Below are positions 26,838 to 35,201 of a DNA stretch of 55,568 nt, piece after piece. Position numbers and translations under genes: made by a program. The notes under the pieces were generated by a model. The model saw only the letters and a list, made by a program, of their open reading frames with translations, searched no databases and had not been told where the DNA came from. Source of the stretch: Erysipelotrichaceae bacterium (lineage in GTDB: Bacteria > Bacillota_I > Bacilli_A > Erysipelotrichales > Erysipelotrichaceae); the NCBI GenBank assembly GCA_017533785.1, contig JAFWII010000031.1:1-55568 (forward strand), written 5' to 3'. How positions within the stretch are numbered: the stretch's first letter is position 1; each line of letters starts with the position of its first letter.

Positions 26838-27578
26838 TCAGTGCAGGAAAAGCAGGCTGATCAGTTTAAAGAAGAAGTAGAATACGTGGATCATAAAGAT
26901 ACAGAAACAGACCAGCCCGACCGTATAGGCAAAACCGCCTTTGGTGTATTTCCAGATGACTTCCAGAAGGGGATTCCCATAGGTATCCCGCAAAAACATA
27001 AAGTTTCTATCGAACTTCGTGTCGATCAGGTAGATCACAGCCGCAAGAAGAAGAACGCTCAGGATCGCTTTCCAGACATCGGGATATAAGAGATGGATCT
27101 CTCCGTAGACATAGAGCGCCATTACATAGGCGATGATCAGCCCGTGATACAGAAACTGGTGGATCGTATAGAAATTAAAGGACGGAAGGGTGGAAGTCGT
27201 CGGAAAGAGGACCGCCATGATCGCTGCCGGCAGGAACAGCGTCAGCAACATGATCTTGATAAAAGAATTGTCGAACCAGATCGAGTCGATCACGATGAAG
27301 TAGGCGGCGAAACTGCAGAGCTCCAGCGGCAGGTATTCGGAGAGTTTCACATCGGAGAAGCCGATGATGAACATTTTGATGATGTCGATGATGATCAGGG
27401 TCGCGCCGAGTGCGCGTCTTAGCAGGATCTTGTTCGGTATCGACAGATGGCCATAGAAAAAAACGATCCCGATCGTAAAAAGGACCGTCAGCAAAAGCCA
27501 AACGAAATGACCGGAGGTAAACTGACCATACCCGATCCCGTCCGGGGCATTATCCTTATGAGTCCAGAAGTGCTTCAT
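26838..27578 (-). CDS. YwaF-like (TIGR02206-type) integral membrane protein
   Basis: The 246-residue protein has about six or seven membrane segments and resembles the YwaF/TMEM164-like family, whose central LPLxLC motif appears as LPLELCSFAAYFIVID around 92-107. Function is unknown in the family. The ORF extends 8 codons further to 27602, but those codons encode a TATAAT box (27588-27593) that lies 9 bases before the ATG at 27578. There is no ribosome-binding site, so I start at MKHFWTHKDN and infer a leaderless mRNA. Confidence 0.65.
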   Translation of the reverse strand: MKHFWTHKDNAPDGIGYGQFTSGHFVWLLLTVLFTIGIVFFYGHLSIPNKILLRRALGATLIIIDIIKMFIIGFSDVKLSEYLPLELCSFAAYFIVIDSIWFDNSFIKIMLLTLFLPAAIMAVLFPTTSTLPSFNFYTIHQFLYHGLIIAYVMALYVYGEIHLLYPDVWKAILSVLLLAAVIYLIDTKFDRNFMFLRDTYGNPLLEVIWKYTKGGFAYTVGLVCFCIFMIHVFYFFFKLISLLFLH

Positions 27579-27685
27579 TACAAGATTATTATAGTCCAGC
27601 ATTCGCTAGACTGAAAAGACCCGGAGGAGCCAGAATATACAGCAGACACAAATCTGTAAATCCATATATGTATCAGCAGGATGAA

Positions 27686-27717
27686 AAGACGGCGGACCGT
27701 CTTCGGAATGGTATAAT
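27686..27717 (+). promoter_or_regulatory. hypB promoter with palindrome, leaderless configuration
   Basis: TATAAT at 27712-27717 with TGG before it is an extended -10 box whose end is 6 bases from the hypB ATG. Eight bases upstream lies the perfect palindrome AAGACGG-CGGA-CCGTCTT (27686-27703), covering the -35 region; it lacks a T-run, so it is an operator candidate. Confidence 0.55.
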
Positions 27718-27723
27718 GAAGTC

Positions 27724-28392
27724 ATGCTAGAGATCTACGAAACAAAAGAAAGAGTCACCGCTGATAATGATAAAGCGGCAGCGGAGACAAGAGAAAAACT
27801 GAAAGAGAATAAGACCTTCTTCGTGAACCTGATGGCCTCTCCGGGAGCCGGAAAGACGACCCTGCTGAAGCGAACGATCGCTGCCCTGAAAGACAGTTTT
27901 CGGATCGGCGTCATGGAGGCGGATGTGGATTCCGCCGTCGACGCCGCCGAGATCGCTAAAACAGGCGTCCGGGTGATCCAGCTTCATTCCGGAGGTCTTT
28001 GTCACATGGACGCGGACATGACCCAGCGCGGACTGGAGAAACTCGATCTCGAAGGTCTGGACCTGGTCTTCCTGGAAAATATCGGGAACCTCGTCTGCCC
28101 GGCGGAATTCGATGTCGGCGCGCAGATGAAGGCAATGATCCTGTCCGTTCCGGAAGGGGATGACAAGCCGCTTAAATATCCGCTGATGTTCAAGGTGAGC
28201 GACGTCGTGCTCGTCAATAAGATCGATGCGCTTCCGGTCTTCGATTTCGATAAGGAACGCTTCGAAAAGAACGTTCGTACCCGTAATGAAAAGGCGCCGG
28301 TCATCTACCTCAGTGCTGCGACCGGCGAAAACTGCAAAGCCTGGATCGCGTATTTGAAAGAAACGATCGAGAACTGGAGGCAGTCCGCATGA
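27724..28392 (+). CDS. hypB: HypB-type GTPase, first copy
   Basis: HypB is the GTPase that, with HypA, inserts nickel into [NiFe]-hydrogenase; relatives serve other nickel enzymes. The 222-residue protein has a P-loop SPGAGKTT (39-46), the metal-site pair C93-H94 (GGLCHMD), C125 (NLVCPAEF) and NKID (165-168). It has no His-rich N-terminal nickel store. It overlaps a second hypB by 4 bases, and hypA follows; no hydrogenase structural gene is in the window. There is no ribosome-binding site and the extended -10 box lies 6 bases upstream. Confidence 0.9.
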   Translation: MLEIYETKERVTADNDKAAAETREKLKENKTFFVNLMASPGAGKTTLLKRTIAALKDSFRIGVMEADVDSAVDAAEIAKTGVRVIQLHSGGLCHMDADMTQRGLEKLDLEGLDLVFLENIGNLVCPAEFDVGAQMKAMILSVPEGDDKPLKYPLMFKVSDVVLVNKIDALPVFDFDKERFEKNVRTRNEKAPVIYLSAATGENCKAWIAYLKETIENWRQSA

Positions 28393-29048
28393 AAGTCATC
28401 GAATTACACCGTACAGTCACGGAATCCAATGATCGTGACGCAGCAGTACTGCGGAACGAATTGAAGGAGAAAGGCGTCTTCTTCGTCAATCTGATGTCTG
28501 CCGCCGGCAGCGGCAAAACGACACTTCTGAGCCGCACGATCGCAGACCTGAAAGACGAGTTCCGGATCGCCGTTCTCGAAGCGGACATCGAAGCGGAAGT
28601 GGATGCCAGAAAGATCGAGGAGCTTGGTGCCAGATCGATCCAGGTCCATACCGACGGCATGTGCCATATGGATGCCGGCATGACCCGTCAGGGTCTGGAA
28701 GAGATGGGACTCGAGGAGATCGATCTCGCTTTTTTGGAAAACATCGGAAACCTGATCTGCCCGGCGGAGTTCGCCACCGGCGCCAGCAAAAACGTCATGA
28801 TCCTGTCTGTTCCGGAAGGGGACGACAAGCCGCTGAAATATCCGCTCATGTTCCAGACCAGCGACGTTCTGCTCATCACCAAAATGGATACGATCGGTTA
28901 TTTCAATTTCGATATCGACCGTTGCATCGAGCGGGTCCGCTATCTGAACCCGAAGATCGAGATCTTCCCGGTATCCGCAAAGACAGGAGAGGGGATGGAA
29001 AAATGGGAAGACTGGCTCAGAAAAGAGATCAAAGCCTGGAAGGAATAG
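28389..29048 (+). CDS. hypB: HypB-type GTPase, second copy
   Basis: The 219-residue protein is clearly a paralogue of the preceding one; the run SVPEGDDKPLKYPLMF is identical and by eye well over half of the aligned residues match. It keeps the P-loop AAGSGKTT, C92-H93 (GMCHMD) and C124. The guanine-specificity motif is TKMD (164-167) instead of NKxD, so nucleotide binding may be altered. HypB works as a GTP-dependent dimer, so the two copies might form a heterodimer (inference). GGAGG precedes the ATG, and hypA follows after 3 bases. Confidence 0.88.
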   Translation: MKVIELHRTVTESNDRDAAVLRNELKEKGVFFVNLMSAAGSGKTTLLSRTIADLKDEFRIAVLEADIEAEVDARKIEELGARSIQVHTDGMCHMDAGMTRQGLEEMGLEEIDLAFLENIGNLICPAEFATGASKNVMILSVPEGDDKPLKYPLMFQTSDVLLITKMDTIGYFNFDIDRCIERVRYLNPKIEIFPVSAKTGEGMEKWEDWLRKEIKAWKE

Positions 29049-29051
29049 TCT

Positions 29052-29402
29052 ATGCATGAGCTGAGTATCGTGACTCACGTCGCCAAGACACTGGATGAGA
29101 TAGCCGAGGAAAACAAACTGACAAAGATCGGTTCGGTAACTCTGGAGATCGGGGAAGTATCCGGCATCATTACCGACTACTTCGTCGACTGCTGGAATTA
29201 CTTCAAAGTAAAGCATCCGCTTCTTAAAGAAGCGGAGCTGAAACTCGAAACGATCGACGCCATCACGTTCTGCGAAGACTGCAAACAGGAGTATAAAACG
29301 ATCGAGTACGGCAGGATCTGCCCGTACTGTCACAGCGAACACACCTATCTGTTGCAGGGCAATGAGTGCAACATCAAAGAGATCGAGGCAGAAAACGAAT
29401 GA
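29052..29402 (+). CDS. hypA: HypA nickel metallochaperone
   Basis: HypA binds nickel through its N-terminal MHE motif and carries a structural zinc site. The 116-residue protein begins MHELSIVTHVAKTLDEIAEE and has the zinc motifs CEDCKQEY (about 77-84) and CPYC (about 95-98). It delivers nickel together with HypB. Here it follows two hypB genes and is followed by a terminator. The nickel enzyme it serves is not visible, so the target may be a hydrogenase elsewhere or another nickel enzyme. Confidence 0.93.
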   Translation: MHELSIVTHVAKTLDEIAEENKLTKIGSVTLEIGEVSGIITDYFVDCWNYFKVKHPLLKEAELKLETIDAITFCEDCKQEYKTIEYGRICPYCHSEHTYLLQGNECNIKEIEAENE

Positions 29403-29435
29403 AAAGGAGGAACCGGACGGTTCCTCCTTTCTTTT
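29403..29435. terminator. bidirectional terminator after hypA
   Basis: AAAGGAGGAACC (29403-29414), loop GGAC and GGTTCCTCCTTT (29419-29430) make a 12-bp perfect stem with CTTTT after it. It separates hypA from the convergent oxidoreductase gene and overlaps that gene's stop codon. Confidence 0.88.
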
Positions 29436-32229
29436 ATTTCTTCTTGCTGCCGTTGAGCAGGATGCGGACACCGCGGGCTGCGATGTTCGGCAGGATCGCT
29501 TTGAGCTTGCCGTCTTCCGCCGTATACATGCGGGAAGCTTTTGGCATATCTCTTGTCAGATGGATCGCGTCGAACTCACAGCGGGTCGTGCACAGACCGC
29601 AGCCAATACAGCGATTGACATCGACATAGGAAGCGCCGCACTTCAGACAGCGGTTCGCTTCTGCGCGTACCTGTTCTTCCGTCAGTGCCAGACGCAGGTC
29701 CTCATAAGTGTGAGCCGCATCACCCGGTTTGTAGCCCGGCACCTGACGCTGTGCGTTGTCGTAGGATTCGATGGAGATATCGTCTCTGTCGAGTTCCTTG
29801 AACTGGCGCAGGTCACGGCCGATCGTCAGACTCTGTCCGTAATGGACGAAACGGTTGATGGAAACATAGCCCTCTCTGCCTTCAGCGATCGCATCGATCG
29901 CGAAGCGGGCACCCTTGAATACGTCACCGCCGACGAAGATATCGTCTTCGCCTGTCTGGCAGGTGACCGGATCCGCGACGGCAGTGCCGTTCGGACGGAC
30001 TTCGACTTTGGTTCCCTTGAGCAGGTCGCCCCATACAGCAGCCTGGCCGATGGACATGAGGACATGGTCACATTCAACGGTCTTGAGTTCATTCTCGTCA
30101 TAGACCGGGCTGAACTTCTTATTGGCGTCATAGACCTGGACACACTGTTTCATGACGATGCCCTTGATCTTTCCGTCTTCGACCAGGATCTCTTTCGGAC
30201 CCCAGCAGTTCTTGATGGTGACGCCTTCTTCTTTCGCTTCGGTGATCTCGTCTTTGGCAGCCGGCATTTCATCCGGTCCTTCGAGACAGTACATTTCGAC
30301 TTCCGAAGCGCCGGCGCGCAGAGCTGTTCTGGCAACGTCGATCGCGACGTTGCCGCCGCCGATGACGACAGTCTTGCCATGCAGGATCGTGTTGCTGCCG
30401 GTCTTATTGGCTTCTCTTAAGAAGTCAACGCCGCTGACAGCATATTCCTCGTTCGGGATGCCGGCTTTTCTGCCTGTCTGCATACCGATCGCGACATAGA
30501 AAGCTTTGTAGCCTTCTTTACGAAGGTCTTCGATGGTGATATCCTTACCTACTTCCACACCGCAGCGGATCTCGGCACCCATCGCACGGATGACATCGAT
30601 CTCAGCGTCAATAACGTCTTTTTCCAGACGGAAGTTCGGGATACCGTAGCGCAGCATTCCGCCCGGCTTCTCTTCTTTTTCGAAGATGGTGACCGGGTAG
30701 CCCTGTTTGCGGAGATAGTAGGCAGCGGAGAGACCTGCCGGACCGGCACCGATCACAGCGATCTTGTAGTCATCCCACTGTTCACCGACATCGTTGTAGC
30801 ATTCCGGGATATACCGGGTCTCGGCGTTGAGTTCCTGCAGGGCGATGAATTTCTTGATCTCGTCGATCGCGACCGGACGGTCGATCGTGCCTCTGGTGCA
30901 GCGCTCTTCACAGCGCTTGTTGCAGACCATGCCGCAGACAGCCGGTAACGGGTTGTCCTGCTTGATCAGCTTAAGGGCATCGAGATATCTGCCTTCCGCC
31001 GCCATGCGGATGTAGCCCTGGACTGCCAGGTGGGCAGGGCAGGCGGTCTTACACGGAGCCGTACCGGTATCGTAAACATTGAGCTTCGCGTCATCACGGA
31101 AGTTCTTGTTCCATTTATCCGGTCCCCATTTCTGGGCATCCGGGAGTTCGGTCTTGGGATAGATGACGTCGCTGCCGTCTTTTAGGCAGAGCTTCTGGCC
31201 GAGCTTGGCGGCACCGACCGGACAGACTTCGACACACTTGCCGCAGGCGACACATTTTTCCTTATCAACATGGGCGCGGTAAGCGGAAGCCGACATGTTC
31301 GGCGTATTGAAGAGCTGGGATGTGCGGATCGCGTTGCAGGTGCCCGGAGAGCAGTTGCAGATACCGACGATCTTGTCTTCGCCGTCAAGGTTGGTGATCT
31401 GATGAACGAAACCCTTTTCCTCAGAGCGTTTCAGGATCTCCATGACCTCGTCATACGTGATGTAGTAGGCATCCTTGTGGGTCTCGACGATGTACTCAGC
31501 CATGTCGCCGACTGCCAGACACATGTAGCCTTCGATGTCGCCGACGCCTTCGCCGCGCATCGCCTGCTGTCTGCGGCAGGAGCATACGTCGACACAGAAC
31601 TTGTCGTACTTCTTCAGCCAGTGAGAGAGGTGTTCAACACTGACGGACTTGCTTTCGTGCTCGATCGCCTTTTCGACCGGAATGACGTGCATTCCCAGGC
31701 CGCCGCCTCCCGGCGGAACGAATCTGGCAACTTTGCCGACTGGCACACTGGACTGGTAGTTGAAGAAGGTCGCGACTTCCGGATGATCCTTCAGCAGTTT
31801 GGAATTCATCATCATGTACTCGCCTGAACCGACGACCCACTTCGGAATAAAGTACTGACGGCGCTTTTCGGGGTTCTCACGGTCGAATTCCATCAGGCCG
31901 ATCTCACAGATCTCAAAAGCCATTTTCTCGGCTTCTTCCGGGGTCATATGGTTTCTTTCAGCCATTTGCTCCGGAAGCAGTTTGACAACTCTCTTCTTCT
32001 TGAACGACAGCATGAAACGCACCTGTTCCTTGGTGAGCAGGCGATCCAGCAGCCAGAAGTCCGGAGAGTGTACGTCGATATCCTTTGCGCTATGGACCTG
32101 GATATCATCCGTGATCATATTCGCTAATTCTTTGACTAACTGTTCTTTTTCAGGATCGGTGCAGACATAGTCTTCGTTGAAAAAATCCTGATCATTGAAC
32201 ATATAGTTCTTTAGGTTCTCTGGAATCAT
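29434..32229 (-). CDS. large Fe-S flavoprotein: N-terminal Cys-rich domain, ferredoxin, GltD-like NAD(P)H/FAD oxidoreductase, C-terminal Fe-S
   Basis: This 931-residue protein has four parts. About 1-320 is a domain with clustered cysteines ([15 protein letters not shown]) and a [13 protein letters not shown] motif. A single ferredoxin site [12 protein letters not shown] follows at about 326-337. A GltD-like region has [10 protein letters not shown] and further Cys to 444, then FAD motif [17 protein letters not shown] (about 490) and NAD(P)H motif [15 protein letters not shown]. The end has CLKCG and [11 protein letters not shown]. It should pass electrons between NAD(P)H, FAD and Fe-S clusters; the partner is unknown. 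I use the second Met because GGAGG (32235-32239) fits it. Confidence 0.82.
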   Translation of the reverse strand: MIPENLKNYMFNDQDFFNEDYVCTDPEKEQLVKELANMITDDIQVHSAKDIDVHSPDFWLLDRLLTKEQVRFMLSFKKKRVVKLLPEQMAERNHMTPEEAEKMAFEICEIGLMEFDRENPEKRRQYFIPKWVVGSGEYMMMNSKLLKDHPEVATFFNYQSSVPVGKVARFVPPGGGGLGMHVIPVEKAIEHESKSVSVEHLSHWLKKYDKFCVDVCSCRRQQAMRGEGVGDIEGYMCLAVGDMAEYIVETHKDAYYITYDEVMEILKRSEEKGFVHQITNLDGEDKIVGICNCSPGTCNAIRTSQLFNTPNMSASAYRAHVDKEKCVACGKCVEVCPVGAAKLGQKLCLKDGSDVIYPKTELPDAQKWGPDKWNKNFRDDAKLNVYDTGTAPCKTACPAHLAVQGYIRMAAEGRYLDALKLIKQDNPLPAVCGMVCNKRCEERCTRGTIDRPVAIDEIKKFIALQELNAETRYIPECYNDVGEQWDDYKIAVIGAGPAGLSAAYYLRKQGYPVTIFEKEEKPGGMLRYGIPNFRLEKDVIDAEIDVIRAMGAEIRCGVEVGKDITIEDLRKEGYKAFYVAIGMQTGRKAGIPNEEYAVSGVDFLREANKTGSNTILHGKTVVIGGGNVAIDVARTALRAGASEVEMYCLEGPDEMPAAKDEITEAKEEGVTIKNCWGPKEILVEDGKIKGIVMKQCVQVYDANKKFSPVYDENELKTVECDHVLMSIGQAAVWGDLLKGTKVEVRPNGTAVADPVTCQTGEDDIFVGGDVFKGARFAIDAIAEGREGYVSINRFVHYGQSLTIGRDLRQFKELDRDDISIESYDNAQRQVPGYKPGDAAHTYEDLRLALTEEQVRAEANRCLKCGASYVDVNRCIGCGLCTTRCEFDAIHLTRDMPKASRMYTAEDGKLKAILPNIAARGVRILLNGSKKK

Positions 32230-32335
32230 ATTGTCCTCCATTTTTCTCCACTATTATTCTATTACAAACCTTGAGAACAATTTAACAAAAAGTGGCGTTT
32301 TTCTTATTAAAAATAGCCTGATATAAGAGGAGACA

Positions 32336-32374
32336 CAACAAAAAAGAGAGCAGGACCGTAAGACCCTGCTCTCT
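32336..32374 (-). terminator. intrinsic terminator after the alcohol dehydrogenase gene
   Basis: On the minus strand AGAGAGCAGG (revcomp of 32365-32374) pairs with CCTGCTCTCT (revcomp of 32345-32354) across a 10-base loop, followed by TTTTTTGTTG. Confidence 0.85.
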
Positions 32375-32386
32375 GGTCTCGAAAAC

Positions 32387-33598
32387 TCAGTAATGTGCTT
32401 CGCGCAGTGTATCGAGAAGACGGTAGAAATCCTCTTTCTGCCAGATGACCGGTACCGGATAAAGCGGATTTGCTTCCGCGTCTGCCCATTTCCAGATCTG
32501 CTCGTAGTCTTCCTTGCGGATGCAGTCGAATCCGGCAGGGAGACCCATTTTGATCTTCATATCTTCGATCCAGGCGATGAAATTCTCTGCCTTTTTCTGT
32601 TTATCCGTTCCGGGCAGTCCGCATACATCTGCCAGATCTGCCAGCCGGTCGTAGACCGCCGGACCGAACTGACGCATGACGTGCGGCAGGATCACCGACA
32701 TCGCTAGGCCGTGAGCAACACCGTAGAGACCGCCGAGGGTATGACCGACCGCATGGACATAGCCGACGCAGCCTCTGGTAAATGCTCTGCCGGCATAGAA
32801 AGCTGCGTACTGCATCTTTTCTCTGGCTTTCAGATTGCTGCCGTCCTGGTAGGCGACATACAGCCAGTCGTGGATCAGTCTGACTGCATCTTTTGCCATC
32901 GTATTCTCAACACTTGTGTTATAGGTCTGGTTCGTATAGGCTTCCACCGCATGACAGAGTGCGTCCATGCCGGTCGTTGCGGTGATGAACGGTGGCAGAC
33001 CGACGGTCAGCTCAGGATCGAGGACAGCGTATTTCGGCAGGATCGCCGGATCGTTGATCGAAGCTTTGTGATGAGTCGCCGCTTCTGTCAGGACGGCTGC
33101 GACTGTAGTCTCGGAACCGGTTCCGGAAGTCGTCGGCACCGCCCAGAAGGGAACGATCCGTTTATGGACTTTCAGGATGCCCTGCAGCTGCGGAATGGTC
33201 TTGTTGGGATGCGCAAGACGGGCTGCGATGCCCTTGGCGCAGTCCATCGGAGAACCGCCGCCGAAAGCAACGATACCTTCACAGTTGTTCTGTTTATAGA
33301 GTTCGAGTCCTGCCTCGACGTTCAGGTCGGTCGGATTGGGCTGTACGTCGGAGAACAGGGTATAACGGACATTTGTCTTTTCCAGGGCTTCAGTCAGCCG
33401 GGAAGGCAGACCGAGCTTCAGAAGGCCTTCGTCCGTTACGAGCAGGATATTGTTTACGCCCTGCTGCTTAATGGCGTAGGGGAGTTTTTTGATGCTTCCC
33501 GGACCGGCAGCGACAAGCTGCGGTGTCCGGTAACCCATGAAATAATTGCCTGCTTTCATCGCGGCCTGGAAAGACCGGCAGAATACCTCGTTTGCCAT
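32387..33598 (-). CDS. iron-containing alcohol dehydrogenase
   Basis: The 403-residue protein belongs to the group III (iron-activated) alcohol dehydrogenases. It has the NAD-binding GGGSPMDCAKGIA, the PTTSGTGSETT motif, the DALCHAVEAY segment with a metal-ligand His, and HAVGHTLGG plus HGLAMSVILPHV with the other ligands. It probably reduces an aldehyde made by, or feeding, the aldehyde dehydrogenase encoded 14 bases upstream. AAAGGAG lies about 9 bases from the ATG. Physiological substrate unknown. Confidence 0.93.
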   Translation of the reverse strand: MANEVFCRSFQAAMKAGNYFMGYRTPQLVAAGPGSIKKLPYAIKQQGVNNILLVTDEGLLKLGLPSRLTEALEKTNVRYTLFSDVQPNPTDLNVEAGLELYKQNNCEGIVAFGGGSPMDCAKGIAARLAHPNKTIPQLQGILKVHKRIVPFWAVPTTSGTGSETTVAAVLTEAATHHKASINDPAILPKYAVLDPELTVGLPPFITATTGMDALCHAVEAYTNQTYNTSVENTMAKDAVRLIHDWLYVAYQDGSNLKAREKMQYAAFYAGRAFTRGCVGYVHAVGHTLGGLYGVAHGLAMSVILPHVMRQFGPAVYDRLADLADVCGLPGTDKQKKAENFIAWIEDMKIKMGLPAGFDCIRKEDYEQIWKWADAEANPLYPVPVIWQKEDFYRLLDTLREAHY

Positions 33599-33612
33599 AA
33601 AGATGGTCTCCT

Positions 33613-35031
33613 TTACTGCTCAAAGATCTTGAGCAGTTTCAGTTTATACTCGTTCTTTCTGCCCATGTACGGGTGTTCCCGCAGAGGCAGATTAAAGACC
33701 GTAGAACCGTGCAGGACGGTGGAAGGATGAGTGAATTCACGGAAACCCCATTCTCCGTGGTAGGCGCCCATGCCGGAATGACCGGTTCCGTTGAAAGGCA
33801 CACCCTTTACCATCAGATGCAGGCAGACCTCGTTGATGCAGCCGCCGCCGTACTGCTGGGTCTGCATCATTCTGTTCGCCCAAGCCATGTCCCTGGTAAA
33901 GAGATAGAGGGCAAGACCGTGCTCACGCCGGGCGATCGTGTCCATCAGTTTATCGACTTCGTTGTCCTTGAAAGGAACGACTGGCAGGAGCGGGGAGAAG
34001 AGCTCGTGATTGACGATCGGCTCATCGATCCCGACAGGATAGATCACGGTCGTATCGTATTTGAGCGTTTCCGGATCACCTTCGCCGCCGAATACGATGC
34101 GGTCACGGTACTGTTCGGCTTCCGCAGCACAGTTATCATAGGCTTTCTTCGCGATCAGACGCGGATACTCCGGATTCAGGTGCGGATGTTCACCGATCTG
34201 ACGGACGATCTCCTTTTTCAGCGCTGCCAGGAATTCATCGGCGATCTCTTCAGCGACAGCGACCTGATTGATATCGATGCAGATCTGACCGGAGTTGCAG
34301 ATCTTGAAGAACGCGATCTTACGGGCGGTGTCTTTGATGTTGGCATCTTTGCGGACAACTGCCCAGTTTCCGGTCTCGCCGCCCAGTTCCAGCGCCACCG
34401 GCGTCAGGTTCTTGGCCGCCATTTCCATGACATGGACTGCGACCCGCGGGGAGCCGGTATAGAAGATCTTGTCAAAACGCTCTTCCAGACAGAAATCCGC
34501 GACGTCATGTCCGCCGTCGATGACCGTGATATATTCGTCAGAGAAGGTCTTGGCGATCATGTTCTGAAGGACTTCTGTACAGGCGGTAGACTTTGAGCTC
34601 ATCTTCAGGACCGCTGTATTCCCGCCGGAGATGCTGGCGGCTAAAACGCCCATCGACAGCAGTACCGGGAAATTGAAAGGACTGATGATCAGAGTAACGC
34701 CATACGGCATCTTGTAGACTTTGGTGATCGTGCTCGGGAAACAGGTAAAGCCGGAAAAATGCGTTTCCGGTCTTGCCCATTTCTTAAGGTTATCGATACA
34801 TTCGTTGATCTCCATGATGACGTCGCCGATGTCGAGAACATAGGCTTCGGTCTCGCATCTTCCGAGATCCTCATAGAGCGCGCGCTGCAGCTGCGGTGCC
34901 CAGTCGATCATGGCGCGTTTCAGCTTTTTCAGCTGCTCGATCCGCCAGGGGATATCCAGAGTAAGATTCGAACGGAAAAACTCTCTCTGTTTTTCAACGG
35001 CGGAATGGACATCTTCTTTTGTCCAGTTCAT
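33613..35031 (-). CDS. aldehyde dehydrogenase family protein
   Basis: The 472-residue protein resembles class 3 (fatty or aromatic aldehyde) dehydrogenases: NFPVLLSMGVLAASISGGNTAVLK for cofactor binding is split here as PFNFPVLLS and GGNTAVLKMSS, and FYTGSPRV precedes the catalytic Glu in LELGGETGN and the nucleophilic Cys in NSGQICID. The usual Lys of ELGGK is replaced by Glu, which may affect cofactor use. The start is at 35031 because AGGAGG (35041-35046) is correctly spaced from it; a GTG at 35040 touches that site. Operon with the alcohol dehydrogenase. Confidence 0.9.
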   Translation of the reverse strand: MNWTKEDVHSAVEKQREFFRSNLTLDIPWRIEQLKKLKRAMIDWAPQLQRALYEDLGRCETEAYVLDIGDVIMEINECIDNLKKWARPETHFSGFTCFPSTITKVYKMPYGVTLIISPFNFPVLLSMGVLAASISGGNTAVLKMSSKSTACTEVLQNMIAKTFSDEYITVIDGGHDVADFCLEERFDKIFYTGSPRVAVHVMEMAAKNLTPVALELGGETGNWAVVRKDANIKDTARKIAFFKICNSGQICIDINQVAVAEEIADEFLAALKKEIVRQIGEHPHLNPEYPRLIAKKAYDNCAAEAEQYRDRIVFGGEGDPETLKYDTTVIYPVGIDEPIVNHELFSPLLPVVPFKDNEVDKLMDTIARREHGLALYLFTRDMAWANRMMQTQQYGGGCINEVCLHLMVKGVPFNGTGHSGMGAYHGEWGFREFTHPSTVLHGSTVFNLPLREHPYMGRKNEYKLKLLKIFEQ

Positions 35032-35129
35032 ATATGCCACCCTCCTTAAGATGATCTTTTATAGATGATGTAGTGGTTTTCTTCTGCTTTCATATTAACA
35101 CATTTTGTTACGGCCGCTGCAGGTCTCGG

Positions 35130-35165
35130 ACACAAAGAAAAGTCTGCCTGGACTCTTTTCTGTGT
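35130..35165 (-). terminator. imperfect terminator of the membrane-protein gene
   Basis: On the minus strand ACACAGAAAAGAGTC pairs with GACTTTTCTTTGTGT with a small bulge; the 3' arm itself is T-rich. It lies 37 bases after the stop at 35202. Confidence 0.5.
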
Positions 35166-35201
35166 TTATGATTGCGGAGATCAGTCTTCGCCGGTATACA
35201 G

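Noticed and set aside
29415..29440. Frameshift or readthrough linking hypA and the Fe-S flavoprotein
   Set aside because: The genes are convergent and separated by a strong bidirectional terminator.
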